64,000 bases of DNA, taken from positions 456,158 through 520,157 of the forward strand of contig NZ_NXGX01000005.1 of assembly GCF_002844275.1 (NCBI RefSeq), written 5' to 3'. Shown one piece after another: positions 8,590 to 17,101 of the stretch; the first letter of the stretch is position 1, and each line of letters opens with the position of its first letter. The notes under the pieces were generated by a model. That model was not told where the DNA came from. It saw nothing but the letters and a program-made list of their open reading frames with translations, and made no database searches. The translations under genes and the position numbers were made by a program. The stretch is from Thalassospira lohafexi (GTDB lineage Bacteria; Pseudomonadota; Alphaproteobacteria; Rhodospirillales; Thalassospiraceae).

Positions 8590-9853
8590 TGTTGGGGTGC
8601 TCAATCACAAACAAACCAACGTTGATCGAACCCTGCTCGAACCCGGTTTCGCAGTAGGCGAGGTAATATTCCCACATGCGTTTAAACCGCTCGTCAAACC
8701 CCTGTTTGGAGATGTCCTGCCATGCGTGTTGGAAACGGCGCTGCCATTCTGCCAAGGTGCGGGCATAGGACTGGCCAAAGAATTCAGAATGTTGCAAATA
8801 CAGACCGGCATCATTCACCGCTTTTACCAGTGCGGTCGGGGACGGCAACATGCCGCCGGGGAAGATATAGCGCTGAATGAAATCAGCCCCCTTGCGGTAG
8901 GTTTCAAACCGGTCATCATCAATTGTGATGATCTGCAAAACCGCCTTGCCGCCGGGGCGCAGTCGTTTTCGGATCATGTCGAAATAGCTTGGCCAGTGTT
9001 CTTCGCCAACGGCCTCAAACATCTCAATCGAAACGATTTTATCGAATTTTCCTTCCTGCTCACGGTAATCGCGCAGGACAATGTTTGTGCGGTCATTAAG
9101 CCCCTGCATCAAAAGACGGCGGCGGGCATAGGCATGCTGTTCGTTCGATAAGGTCAAACCGGTCACATTGCAGCGGTATTTCGCCGCTGCCAGTTCGGCA
9201 AACCCACCCCAGCCACAACCAACTTCAAGTACAGTTTCACCCGGTTGAAGACGCGCCAAATCGCAAATACGTTCGTATTTCGCATCCTGGGATGCTTCAA
9301 GCGTCATGTCGGATTTCGTGGAATAGCCAGACGAATAGGTCATGCCCGGATCAAGCCACGCCTCATAAAACCGGTTGCCCAGATCGTAGTGATAGGAAAT
9401 GTTGCGTTTTGAGCCTTCAAGCGTGTTGCTGTTGCGTAAATGGCCTAGGCGGGCAATCGTGCGCGACAAGAAACCACCCGCAAGCCGGGCCTGAACGATG
9501 GCCTCATTGAGCATCGCAACACGCATCAGACGGGTAATGTCCGGGCTGCTCCAGCCACCATCCATGTAAGCCTCGGCAAAGGCAACGTCACCCCCCGTTG
9601 CCAACCGGCGCAGAGCATCCCAACGGTGGACCTGAATAACGGCCTGAAGGTCGGTTTCCTGTTCGCCGGTAAAATGCAGACTTTCACCATCTGGCAAAAT
9701 GGTCGTCAGTCGACCGTAATGCAGATGCGCAAGAACATGGCGTAGCATCGATTTCAAAATACTGCGACTGCCCGTCATGCTGCCAAGCATCGGGACGAGA
9801 CGATCACGCAGGGGATTACCAAAAACAGAAGCAGTACGATTGCGGTTGGGCAT
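8576..9853 (-). CDS. Cyclopropane-fatty-acyl-phospholipid synthase family methyltransferase
   Basis: A 425-residue SAM-dependent methyltransferase of the CFA synthase family. The characteristic HYDLGNRFYEAW is at about residues 155-166 and the SAM-binding VLEVGCGWGG at about 208-217; a C-terminal catalytic region contains the ...FIQRYIFPGGMLPS segment. Such enzymes methylate the double bond of membrane-bound unsaturated acyl chains. In Rhodobacter sphaeroides CFA-like methyltransferases lie in the RpoE/ChrR regulon, and one (UfaM) works in furan fatty acid synthesis, so the product here could be a cyclopropane, a methylated or a furan fatty acid. It lies 6 bases after the DUF1365 gene. Confidence 0.9.
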   Translation of the reverse strand: MPNRNRTASVFGNPLRDRLVPMLGSMTGSRSILKSMLRHVLAHLHYGRLTTILPDGESLHFTGEQETDLQAVIQVHRWDALRRLATGGDVAFAEAYMDGGWSSPDITRLMRVAMLNEAIVQARLAGGFLSRTIARLGHLRNSNTLEGSKRNISYHYDLGNRFYEAWLDPGMTYSSGYSTKSDMTLEASQDAKYERICDLARLQPGETVLEVGCGWGGFAELAAAKYRCNVTGLTLSNEQHAYARRRLLMQGLNDRTNIVLRDYREQEGKFDKIVSIEMFEAVGEEHWPSYFDMIRKRLRPGGKAVLQIITIDDDRFETYRKGADFIQRYIFPGGMLPSPTALVKAVNDAGLYLQHSEFFGQSYARTLAEWQRRFQHAWQDISKQGFDERFKRMWEYYLAYCETGFEQGSINVGLFVIEHPNNAPS

Positions 9854-9859
9854 TTCTTG

Positions 9860-10705
9860 TTATCTCTTTCCTGCTTGGGCCGCCTTCGTCCCAGTTGCCA
9901 GCACGTATGTCACCGGATGTGATGGTGGGGCTGGTCGTTTGTGGAATGTCATCCCTTTGCGCCACAGAAGGAGGGCCTCCCAATGGATTCCCGCGACAAC
10001 TTTTAATGTCATCAGCGGATAGCGGATGAACGCTCCTAATAGTTTACGGTCAGACAATTCATTTCGATCACCCGCAAACACCGCATTTAGAAACGCCCCC
10101 TTGGCATCGGTTTCGCGAATACCAAGGGCAACATTGTCACCCGGCATACGAATGCGGAAATGATAATCGGCCTCCATATCGATAAAGGGCGATACATAAA
10201 ATCCCTTGGCACAGGACTGACGAAGCACACCTTTTTTATCGATATCGTTTTCCCCGACCGGGATCAGATAGCTATGACGATCACCAAAGGTGTTTGACAC
10301 TTCATAGATCACGGCCCCCACCGATCCATCAGACCGGTGACAAAAGTAAACAGACAGCGGATTAAACACGAACCCCAGCAATCGCGGATAACACAGCAAC
10401 TCGATCTTGTGCGCGCAACCGCCCAGATCATTGGCGGTTAAAACCGTCTCAAGCCGGGTGCGCAAATCGGTTTTCGCGCCTGCTGCTGTGCCGCCGCCTT
10501 TGATGCTGCCATGATCGCTATCGTGAAATGAAAACAAGTTGAACCGATTACGGCTGAACAATCGAAGTCGTGCCGCGATATCGTCGATTTCATCAAGATC
10601 AAGCAGGAAGGAAAACACCCGATACCGCAATTTATGCTTTTTGGGGCGCAGGCGGTGATGGGTGACGACACCCTCATATAAGGCAGAGGCAAATTTTTGT
10701 GTCAT
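9860..10705 (-). CDS. DUF1365 domain-containing protein
   Basis: A 281-residue DUF1365 protein: the N-terminal YEGVVTHHRLRPKKHKLRYR block, the LLCYPRLLGFVFNPLSVYFCH block and VSNTFGDRHSYLIP are diagnostic. The family is nearly always beside a CFA-synthase homologue and an FAD oxidoreductase, as here, but its biochemical role is unknown. It overlaps the FAD oxidoreductase gene by four bases (start ATG within the upstream stop region at 10702-10705), so translation is coupled. Confidence 0.9.
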   Translation of the reverse strand: MTQKFASALYEGVVTHHRLRPKKHKLRYRVFSFLLDLDEIDDIAARLRLFSRNRFNLFSFHDSDHGSIKGGGTAAGAKTDLRTRLETVLTANDLGGCAHKIELLCYPRLLGFVFNPLSVYFCHRSDGSVGAVIYEVSNTFGDRHSYLIPVGENDIDKKGVLRQSCAKGFYVSPFIDMEADYHFRIRMPGDNVALGIRETDAKGAFLNAVFAGDRNELSDRKLLGAFIRYPLMTLKVVAGIHWEALLLWRKGMTFHKRPAPPSHPVTYVLATGTKAAQAGKR

Positions 10706-12045
10706 GCGGCCTCGCTGCCTTGCACAGGGGCGCGTTCGGTAACGTGAATGCGCCCGCTTTCATTTTCGACCGTCCAGGGGCGGCGCACGTTACCAAGGGC
10801 CTCGGCAACCGCAAGGCCCGCCTGAAGGCCATCTTCATGGAAGCCATAGCCAAAGTAACTGCCGCAATACCAGATGTTATCCACCCCCTGTATCGACCAA
10901 AGGTCTTTCTGGGCGGCCATCGCACCGGCATCAAACAACGGATGATCATACAGGAAAGACCGGATGACACTTCCGTCACGCGGATGCTGGGCCGGGTTCA
11001 GTGTGACGAAAAGCGGTTTTGCATCATCAAGATGCTGTAAACGGTTCATCCAATAGGTCACGCAGACTTTTTGTTCACCATCCTGTTCTTCAGCCAGATA
11101 GTTCCAGCTTGACCAAACCTTGTGATTTTGTGGCATCAGGCTTTCATCATCATGCAGGATCGCCAGATTACGTTCGTACTTGAAGGCCGACAGTAACCCA
11201 CGCACCCGAGGGTCCGGGGCATCTTGCAGTGCAAGTGCCTGGTCACCGTGGCAGGCTAGAACAACGTGGTCATATTCATCACGTTTGCCGTATCGGTCTT
11301 CGACATATGCCCCGCCCGATGCGGTGCGCCCGACCTTTGCAATTGCACGATCAAGAACAACACCGCCGGAAATACCAGCGGTCATGCGTTTTACATATTC
11401 ACGCGATCCACCAACAACCGTGCGCCATTGCGGGCGGTCCTTGATTTGCAGAAGCCCATGATTTTGGCAAAACCGCACGAAAGCCGCGAGCGGATAGGCC
11501 ATCATGGTATCAACCGGGGTTGACCAGATCGCGGCCCCCATTGGCAAAAGGTGATCGTTGATGAAGGACTGCGAGTACTTATTGTCACGCAGATAATCGC
11601 CAAGACTGGTTGTTTCTGCGGTGCCATCCTCAAGTGCGGCCGGGGCTTCACGGTAAAACCGTAAAATGTCACGCACCATTTTCCAGAAACGCGGGCGCAG
11701 AATGTTGCGTTTTTGCGCAAATAGCGCGGCCAAATCTGCCCCGCCATATTCAAGGCCGCCATTATCCATGGAGGCGGCAAACGACATATCGGTTTCTGTC
11801 GTTTTCACATCAAGATAATCAAACAATGCGCAAAGATTGGGGTAGCAACGGGTGTTATAAACAATGAAACCGGTATCAACCGGCGTATCCCCGGCATCAA
11901 CAGTGTTGGAATGGCCGCCAGGGCGGTCATCCTTTTCATATAACGTCACATTATGGGACTGGCTTAACAGCCACGCGGCGGAAAGCCCGGATATACCCGA
12001 CCCGACAACCGCTATATTTAGTTTCCCCGACGTGACGTTGTTCAT
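10702..12045 (-). CDS. NAD(P)/FAD-dependent oxidoreductase (flavin amine oxidase-like)
   Basis: A 447-residue flavoprotein with the dinucleotide-binding VVGSGISGLSAAW motif at about residues 14-26 and a following YEKDDRPGGHSNT motif, as in the amine-oxidase/desaturase-like superfamily. The C-terminal FAD motif WYCGSYFGYGFHEDGLQAGL is intact. Homologues sit with CFA-synthase and DUF1365 genes and are controlled by ChrR-type anti-sigma factors. A role as acyl-chain desaturase or oxidase acting with the methyltransferase is plausible. It is the first gene of a five-gene leftward operon with an RpoE-type promoter immediately upstream. Confidence 0.87.
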   Translation of the reverse strand: MNNVTSGKLNIAVVGSGISGLSAAWLLSQSHNVTLYEKDDRPGGHSNTVDAGDTPVDTGFIVYNTRCYPNLCALFDYLDVKTTETDMSFAASMDNGGLEYGGADLAALFAQKRNILRPRFWKMVRDILRFYREAPAALEDGTAETTSLGDYLRDNKYSQSFINDHLLPMGAAIWSTPVDTMMAYPLAAFVRFCQNHGLLQIKDRPQWRTVVGGSREYVKRMTAGISGGVVLDRAIAKVGRTASGGAYVEDRYGKRDEYDHVVLACHGDQALALQDAPDPRVRGLLSAFKYERNLAILHDDESLMPQNHKVWSSWNYLAEEQDGEQKVCVTYWMNRLQHLDDAKPLFVTLNPAQHPRDGSVIRSFLYDHPLFDAGAMAAQKDLWSIQGVDNIWYCGSYFGYGFHEDGLQAGLAVAEALGNVRRPWTVENESGRIHVTERAPVQGSEAA

Positions 12046-12087
12046 ATGCGTTTGGCCCGCTTGCAGTGTTATGATTAAAACTACATA

Positions 12088-12117
12088 TAACTACGCAAGA
12101 GACCAAGTTCTGGATCA
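12088..12117 (-). promoter_or_regulatory. Predicted RpoE promoter for the FAD oxidoreductase-DUF1365-CFA-MFS-DUF3833 operon
   Basis: Read on the minus strand: TGATCC (12117-12112), 18 bases, then TAGTTA (12093-12088). The expected transcript start is near 12081, about 36 bases before the first start codon. It is back-to-back with the rpoE promoter. Confidence 0.72.
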
Positions 12118-12176
12118 CTTGTTCGTTTGCCTCAACCAAGTTTGTAAGTGACTGGCAAAAAACGTATAATTCGCAG

Positions 12177-12206
12177 TGATCCGATAGTTCGCGGCCGCCG
12201 TAAGAT
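12177..12206 (+). promoter_or_regulatory. Predicted autoregulated RpoE promoter of rpoE-chrR
   Basis: TGATCC at 12177-12182, exactly 18 bases, TAAGAT at 12201-12206. The predicted transcript start near 12213 falls on the first in-frame ATG codons (12212), which argues for the downstream start at 12260 that has its own ribosome-binding site. Confidence 0.8.
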
Positions 12207-12259
12207 TTTGCATGATGAACATGATCTTGGCGCGGCCCCAAGGGGGACCTGAAACCAGA

Positions 12260-12850
12260 ATGAGCGGCACCGTTACCAAACGCCCCGGTCCGGCCGACCC
12301 GGCCGAGGCAAAAAAATGTGCCGATTGGATCGTTTCCGTTGCGGCAATACGTGACCGGGAGGCGTTTGCGCGTCTGTTCGCGCATTTTGCCCCACGGGTG
12401 AAAGCGTACATGTTCCGGTTTGGTGGCAATTCCGAAACCGCCGAAGAACTGGCTCAGGAAGCAATGATGCAGGTTTGGCGTAAAGCACACCTGTTTGATC
12501 CTTCAAAGGCCGCCGCAAGTACATGGATCTTCACAATCGCCAGGAACCTTCGCATTGACAGGTTCCGGCAACGCAAACATATCGAGGTTGATGATTCTGA
12601 CACGGCATTGATTGTTGATACGGACCCGCTGGCAGACGAAGTTGTCAGCCGTGATGAGCACGCGGTCCTTGTTAAAGCTGCAATGGAAGAATTACCAACC
12701 GACCAAAAGATCGTTGTTGAATTGTCGTTTTTTGAAGATTGCTCGCACAGCGAAATTGCTGAACGCCTTGATATCCCGCTCGGAACGGTAAAATCCCGAT
12801 TGCGGTTGGCTCTTGGCAAGATGCGTGGCGGACTGGAAGATCTCGCATGA
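12260..12850 (+). CDS. rpoE: ECF RNA polymerase sigma factor, RpoE/ChrR type
   Basis: A 196-residue sigma factor with region 2 (FARLFAHFAPRVKAYM through WIFTIARNLRIDRFR) and region 4 (ELPTDQKIVVELSFFEDCSHSEIAERLDIPLGTVKSR, a helix-turn-helix). It belongs with the group controlled by zinc-binding ChrR, which responds to singlet oxygen and organic peroxides. The ATG at 12260 is chosen because AGGGGGAC (12240-12247) precedes it and the predicted promoter would start transcripts near 12213. The chrR start overlaps its stop codon (12847-12850). Targets visible in the window are the two flanking operons. Confidence 0.93.
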   Translation: MSGTVTKRPGPADPAEAKKCADWIVSVAAIRDREAFARLFAHFAPRVKAYMFRFGGNSETAEELAQEAMMQVWRKAHLFDPSKAAASTWIFTIARNLRIDRFRQRKHIEVDDSDTALIVDTDPLADEVVSRDEHAVLVKAAMEELPTDQKIVVELSFFEDCSHSEIAERLDIPLGTVKSRLRLALGKMRGGLEDLA

Positions 12851-13551
12851 ATATTAAACATCATCCAACAGACCAAACCTTGATGGATTACGCCAGTGGC
12901 ACGATGTCGCAGGCGATGGAACTTCTTGTGGCAACGCACATGACCGTGTGTCCGCACTGCCGCGACAAAGTTGCCGAATTTGAAACCATGGGCGGGGCTG
13001 TTCTTGAAAATGTGACCCGCATGGAAATGGCCGATCATTCGCTTGATCACGTGATGGCAATGCTCGAACGTGAAACCGCCAATGAAAACCCGGCAGTGCA
13101 AGAATTACCAATGACGCGCAGGATTGCCGTTGGGGAAAGCATCACCGGCAGTGCCATGCCGTCCATCCCCACTCCGTTGGTCAAATTTTTGCCTGACAAC
13201 GTGCTGTCGCTTGAAGATGTGCCGTGGAAGACGCTTGCACCGGGTGTTAAGCATTTTCAGCTGAAGTCGGTCGAAAGCAAAGGCACGGTACGCCTGATGA
13301 AAATCGCACCCGGCGTTTCGATCCCTGACCATGGCCATCACGGTCATGAAATGACTTTGCTGCTTAAAGGGTCCTATATCGATGATATCGGGCGGTTCCG
13401 GGCGGGTGATGTGGCCGATCTGGATGATGATGTTGATCATCAACCGATTGCCGATACTGCCGAAGAATGCATTTGCCTGATTGCCACCGATGCCCCAATG
13501 AAATTCAGCGGGTTTTTGCCAAAATTGCTACAACCTTTCTTTGGCATTTAA
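12847..13551 (+). CDS. chrR: ChrR-type zinc-binding cupin anti-sigma factor
   Basis: A 234-residue anti-sigma factor. The N-terminal zinc site of the family is fully conserved: His6, His31, Cys35 and Cys38 (HxxxCxxC), at the same residue numbers as described for Rhodobacter ChrR. This domain holds RpoE inactive. The C-terminal cupin (about residues 130-225; GVSIPDHGHHGHE and a later DDDVDHQP) has the extra metal ligands needed for the singlet-oxygen response in the family. It is co-translated with rpoE through an ATGA overlap and is followed by a strong terminator. Confidence 0.94.
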   Translation: MNIKHHPTDQTLMDYASGTMSQAMELLVATHMTVCPHCRDKVAEFETMGGAVLENVTRMEMADHSLDHVMAMLERETANENPAVQELPMTRRIAVGESITGSAMPSIPTPLVKFLPDNVLSLEDVPWKTLAPGVKHFQLKSVESKGTVRLMKIAPGVSIPDHGHHGHEMTLLLKGSYIDDIGRFRAGDVADLDDDVDHQPIADTAEECICLIATDAPMKFSGFLPKLLQPFFGI

Positions 13552-13587
13552 GGCACGATTACCAAATCCAACTGCGTCCCAACGCAG

Positions 13588-13626
13588 AAAGCCCCGTTGG
13601 CAAACTTGCCAACGGGGCTTTTGTTT
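13588..13626 (+). terminator. Terminator after chrR, probably bidirectional
   Basis: Long near-perfect stem, AAAGCCCCGTTGGCAA pairing with TTGCCAACGGGGCTTT, with A and T runs on both sides. It lies between chrR and the convergent rlmJ. Confidence 0.9.
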
Positions 13627-13644
13627 TAAAGCATGTTTACGATT

Positions 13645-14532
13645 TTATTCCGCGGGCACCAACCAGCGTGTTGTGTGATGCCCCGGTCCCGGCAGTTTGC
13701 ATGTTTTTGCCAGCCAGCTTCCGATGACATCAAGGTCCTGATCGAACTGCCACGGCGGATTGATCACCAAAAGTCCAGCCCCGCGCATGCGTCCTTTGGC
13801 CCCACCATGGTCGGCGGCAAGTTCGGCACATAAAACCCCGCCTTGCGATTTGATCGCGCCAATCGATTTGCGAAGGTCTGCATCAAAGCCATCTTCAAGG
13901 ATCGGGTACCACAGCATAAAGGTGCCCGTCGGCCATTTATCCCATGCGCTTTGCAGGGAATGGGCCGCCCGTTGATAATCCTGTTTTACGTCGTAACTCG
14001 GATCCATCAGAACCAAACCACGCCGGATGGCGGGCGGCATCATGGCAACCAATCCTTCGTATCCATCGCGTTTATGCAGATGAATGCGCGGATCGCGTTT
14101 CACCCGGTGATACAGGGTTTCGTTTTCACGCGGATGGAGTTCCATCAGAACCAGTTCGTCTTCATCACGCAGCATTTCGCGCACAATAAACGGTGACCCC
14201 GGATAGAACGGACCGGCATATTCATCCGTGTCGCGCACACCGTATTCGCGCCCGTGGGTAATCGGATCAAAGCGGCTGACATGATCCATGTAGTCTTGCA
14301 GCATTTCAGGCGCGTTTTTGCCTGCCTGTGCGGCACCAATACCACCATGCCACTCGCCGGTTTTTGCGGCCTGGTCGCTGCCAAGGTCATACCATCCCGA
14401 ACCGGCATGGGTATCAATCACGCAGAACGGTTTTTTCTTTTTGCGCAGATGCGTCAAGATCAACCAAAGGGCCGCGTGCTTGTGCAGATCGGCAAAATTT
14501 CCGGCGTGATAGCCATGCAGATAACTCAGCAT
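13645..14532 (-). CDS. rlmJ: 23S rRNA (adenine2030-N6)-methyltransferase RlmJ
   Basis: A 295-residue DUF519/RlmJ protein. The N-terminal MLSYLHGYHAGNFADLHKH and DTHAGSGWYDL (SAM site) are diagnostic. The catalytic motif IV reads DPSYD (in LVLMDPSYDVK) rather than the more usual DPPY of N6-adenine methyltransferases. The protein modifies A2030 of 23S rRNA in E. coli. It lies 6 bases after the RsuA-type pseudouridine synthase gene, so two rRNA-modification genes share an operon. Confidence 0.92.
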   Translation of the reverse strand: MLSYLHGYHAGNFADLHKHAALWLILTHLRKKKKPFCVIDTHAGSGWYDLGSDQAAKTGEWHGGIGAAQAGKNAPEMLQDYMDHVSRFDPITHGREYGVRDTDEYAGPFYPGSPFIVREMLRDEDELVLMELHPRENETLYHRVKRDPRIHLHKRDGYEGLVAMMPPAIRRGLVLMDPSYDVKQDYQRAAHSLQSAWDKWPTGTFMLWYPILEDGFDADLRKSIGAIKSQGGVLCAELAADHGGAKGRMRGAGLLVINPPWQFDQDLDVIGSWLAKTCKLPGPGHHTTRWLVPAE

Positions 14533-14538
14533 CGCGGC

Positions 14539-15231
14539 TTATCCTTTCTTCGGACGTGACCGGTGGCGACCGGGTTTCTGGGATTTGGATTTGTTTGGCA
14601 CCGCATCAGCCTTGCCACCCGATTGATGTTTACGCGGCGGCTTGGCCGATCCGGGGGACAGGCGGCGATGGGTTGCGGGCGGTGCATCAACTTCGATCAC
14701 GCGATGTTCGCCCGGCGCAATGCCTTCAAGCGTCCAGTCGCCAATTGCATGCCTGATCAGGCGCAAGGTTGGAAAACCAACCGCTGCGGTCATGCGGCGC
14801 ACTTGCCGGTTGCGGCCCTCGGTAATGGTCAGCTCAATCCAGCTTGTCGGGATTTCCTTGCGATAGCGCACCGGTGGATCGCGTTCCCAAAGATTTGCCG
14901 GTTCATCAATCCGGCGCACCTTTGCCGGAAGTGTCATGCCATCTTTAAGCTCGACCCCGTCGCGCAGCGCATCAAGCGCCTCATCGGTCGGCTCCCCATC
15001 GACCTGCACCAGATAGGTTTTCGGTTTTTTGTATTTGGGGTGGGCAATCTGCGCATTGAGCGGCCCATTGTCCGTCAGCAACAGTAACCCTTCGCTGTCA
15101 CGATCAAGGCGGCCGGCGGCATAGACACCGGGCTGTTGGATATAGTCAGCCAATGTCGCCCGACCGTTTTCACGGTCGGTAAACTGGGTCAAAACGCCAT
15201 ACGGCTTGTTAAAAAGGATCAGTTGCGCCAT
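14539..15231 (-). CDS. RsuA/RluE-family pseudouridine synthase
   Basis: A protein of about 230 residues with the RluE-like opening [19 protein letters not shown], the catalytic [14 protein letters not shown] (Asp nucleophile) and the [27 protein letters not shown] block. It has no S4 domain, as in RluE, and a basic, low-complexity C-terminal tail rich in Lys, Pro and Ser (about the last 40 residues). The start at 15231 matches the family N-terminus; an ATG three codons upstream is possible. It is most like the enzyme that makes pseudouridine 2457 in 23S rRNA; the exact site is inferred. Confidence 0.86.
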   Translation of the reverse strand: MAQLILFNKPYGVLTQFTDRENGRATLADYIQQPGVYAAGRLDRDSEGLLLLTDNGPLNAQIAHPKYKKPKTYLVQVDGEPTDEALDALRDGVELKDGMTLPAKVRRIDEPANLWERDPPVRYRKEIPTSWIELTITEGRNRQVRRMTAAVGFPTLRLIRHAIGDWTLEGIAPGEHRVIEVDAPPATHRRLSPGSAKPPRKHQSGGKADAVPNKSKSQKPGRHRSRPKKG

Positions 15232-15339
15232 GGCGCGCATAAAACCAGCTTTGCGGCGGCTGTCAACATATCCCCATATGCCAAATGCTAATTTGTCGGC
15301 AAAGGATCACGTTCCAGTCCACCGCGAAACTCGCAAACA

Positions 15340-16074
15340 TCAGTCGCGGATCAGATATTCCATGGTGGTCACAACCCGAACGGTTTTATTGATCTGGCTG
15401 GCTTCATTCATATTCGGTGCACCGTCCGCTGCCAAAATCTGAAACAGTCCTTGTGTCGCGCGGCGGATCCCGCCCAACTGACCACCAGAGTCGGCGGCAA
15501 ACTGCAAGGCGGCTTCGCGGGCATTGGCCGTCGCGGCAGCAATCATTTCGGGTTTGATGTCATTCAGTCCAGTGAACATATAACTTGGGCCGGGGTTATA
15601 GCCCTGCCCACCCAGAACGATCCCGCCCTGAAGCAGTTTGCCAATATCCTGAGATGCGGCAACAACCGCCTTCACATCGTCGGTTCGGACCTGAATGGTC
15701 TGATTGACGATATAGCGGCTTTCAATTGGGCCGGAACGATATGATTGGGCGAGCTGATCGGTGACCTGAAGGTTTTGCAGTTCGGTCATTTCCTTTGAAA
15801 TGCCGTGGCTTGCCAGAAAATCGAGCAGCGTTTTGGTATCGGACTCAATTTTGGCCTGTGCTGTTTGCAATACATCATCGGTTGCAACAAAGGTGATTGG
15901 CCACACCGCCCGGTCTGCCTGCACATTCTGCTCGGCCAATCCCTTAACAGTGACATAGCGGTCAAGCGATCGCATGTTTGCGATACCGTTACCAACAAAC
16001 CACCCCGCCCCGGCAATTGCCACACCGACGATTACGGCGGCGGCGACCTTGACCAAACCAGACGACTGAACCAT
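15340..16074 (-). CDS. SIMPL domain (DUF541) periplasmic protein
   Basis: A 244-residue protein with an N-terminal hydrophobic segment (about residues 8-30; signal peptide or anchor) followed by a SIMPL domain: RYVTVKGLAEQNVQADRAVWPITF, QNLQVTDQ, YIVNQTIQVRTDDVKAV and AREAALQFAADSGGQLGG are typical. Members of this family such as E. coli YggE lower oxidative stress by unknown means or help membrane-localised complexes. It is a single leftward gene about 100 bases upstream of the pseudouridine synthase. Confidence 0.85.
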   Translation of the reverse strand: MVQSSGLVKVAAAVIVGVAIAGAGWFVGNGIANMRSLDRYVTVKGLAEQNVQADRAVWPITFVATDDVLQTAQAKIESDTKTLLDFLASHGISKEMTELQNLQVTDQLAQSYRSGPIESRYIVNQTIQVRTDDVKAVVAASQDIGKLLQGGIVLGGQGYNPGPSYMFTGLNDIKPEMIAAATANAREAALQFAADSGGQLGGIRRATQGLFQILAADGAPNMNEASQINKTVRVVTTMEYLIRD

Positions 16075-16327
16075 GACTTTGCCTCTTCCTAATCCAATGC
16101 GCGCCGAAATGAATTATATCTGCGCAAATCATACCTTTAATTATGATCTATCAACATAAAAAGCGGCAACAGAGAGGCAGTGTATTCGCCGGAAATTCAT
16201 CATCAAAGCAGACTTTGAATGCATTCAAAAACTATCGCATTCTTTGATTGCCCATGATAAAAGCGCCGCATACCGTCAGGGGTAGGATATACTGCCCCGT
16301 CACAATCACACGTCACAAGAGGTCCCC

Positions 16328-17005
16328 ATGCTGCGTTCGGAAATCAACGCCTGCATCGAGCATGCAAAAGAACTTTACGCGTCCATTTCCTTTAAACTTC
16401 CTGTTTGGGGCCATTACGGCCCGGACCAGTGGGCCGCAGAACCCGATCTGGCAAAATGGTGCCGCGGGCATCAGATGGGCTGGGACGTGACGGATTATGG
16501 CGAAGGTAATTTTGCCAAGCGCGGTTTGATCCTGTTTTGCCTGCGCAATGGCATCCTGCGTCAACCCGGCGAAGTACCCTATGCCGAAAAGATCATGATT
16601 GTCGGTGAGGATCAGGAATGCCCATGGCATTACCACAAGGTCAAAATGGAAGACATCATTGTGCGCGGCGGTGGCAACCTCGTGATTGAGCTTTGCAACC
16701 TGACCGAAGATGGTCAGATGGACCGGGTCAATGACGTACATGTCCGCACCGACGGCAAGCTCAACATCCTGCCCGCGGGCGGCAAGGTTGTGCTCGAACC
16801 GGGGCAAAGCGTAACCCTGCCGCGGACCCTTGTGCACCGCTTTTACGGCGAAGTTGGCAAAGGTCCGGTTATTGTCGGCGAAGTTTCACAGGTTAATGAT
16901 GATCTTGCCGATAACTATTTCTTTGATTGTGATGCGCGCTTTACCAAGATCGAAGAAGACGTCGCACCAAACCACCCGCTTTGGAATGAACTGCCTGCGC
17001 AGTAA
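16328..17005 (+). CDS. D-lyxose/D-mannose isomerase-family cupin
   Basis: A 225-residue cupin of the D-lyxose isomerase family. The metal-binding block ECPWHYHKVKMEDIIVRGGG gives the His-x-His and Glu ligands, and LPRTLVHRFYGE supplies the later His. Characterised relatives interconvert D-lyxose with D-xylulose and D-mannose with D-fructose. The gene stands alone with a good ribosome-binding site (AGAGGT at 16318-16323) and a terminator after it, so its pathway cannot be read from neighbours. Confidence 0.87.
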   Translation: MLRSEINACIEHAKELYASISFKLPVWGHYGPDQWAAEPDLAKWCRGHQMGWDVTDYGEGNFAKRGLILFCLRNGILRQPGEVPYAEKIMIVGEDQECPWHYHKVKMEDIIVRGGGNLVIELCNLTEDGQMDRVNDVHVRTDGKLNILPAGGKVVLEPGQSVTLPRTLVHRFYGEVGKGPVIVGEVSQVNDDLADNYFFDCDARFTKIEEDVAPNHPLWNELPAQ

Positions 17006-17029
17006 GACCGCCTCATAGAGCAAGCAAAC

Positions 17030-17063
17030 AAAAGCCCCGCAATTTTTCTTTGCGGGGCTTTTG
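17030..17063 (+). terminator. Terminator after the lyxose isomerase gene
   Basis: AAAAGCCCCGCA pairs with TGCGGGGCTTTT around a short T-rich loop; A and T runs on both sides allow use from either direction, including the leftward TPR gene ahead of it. Confidence 0.9.
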
Positions 17064-17101
17064 CAATTTTAGTCGATCCGATGACCGTCCAAAGCCCTTG
17101 C

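Noticed and set aside
12454..13101. 215-codon minus-strand frame across rpoE and chrR
   Set aside because: It is antisense to two strongly supported genes and shows no recognisable domain.
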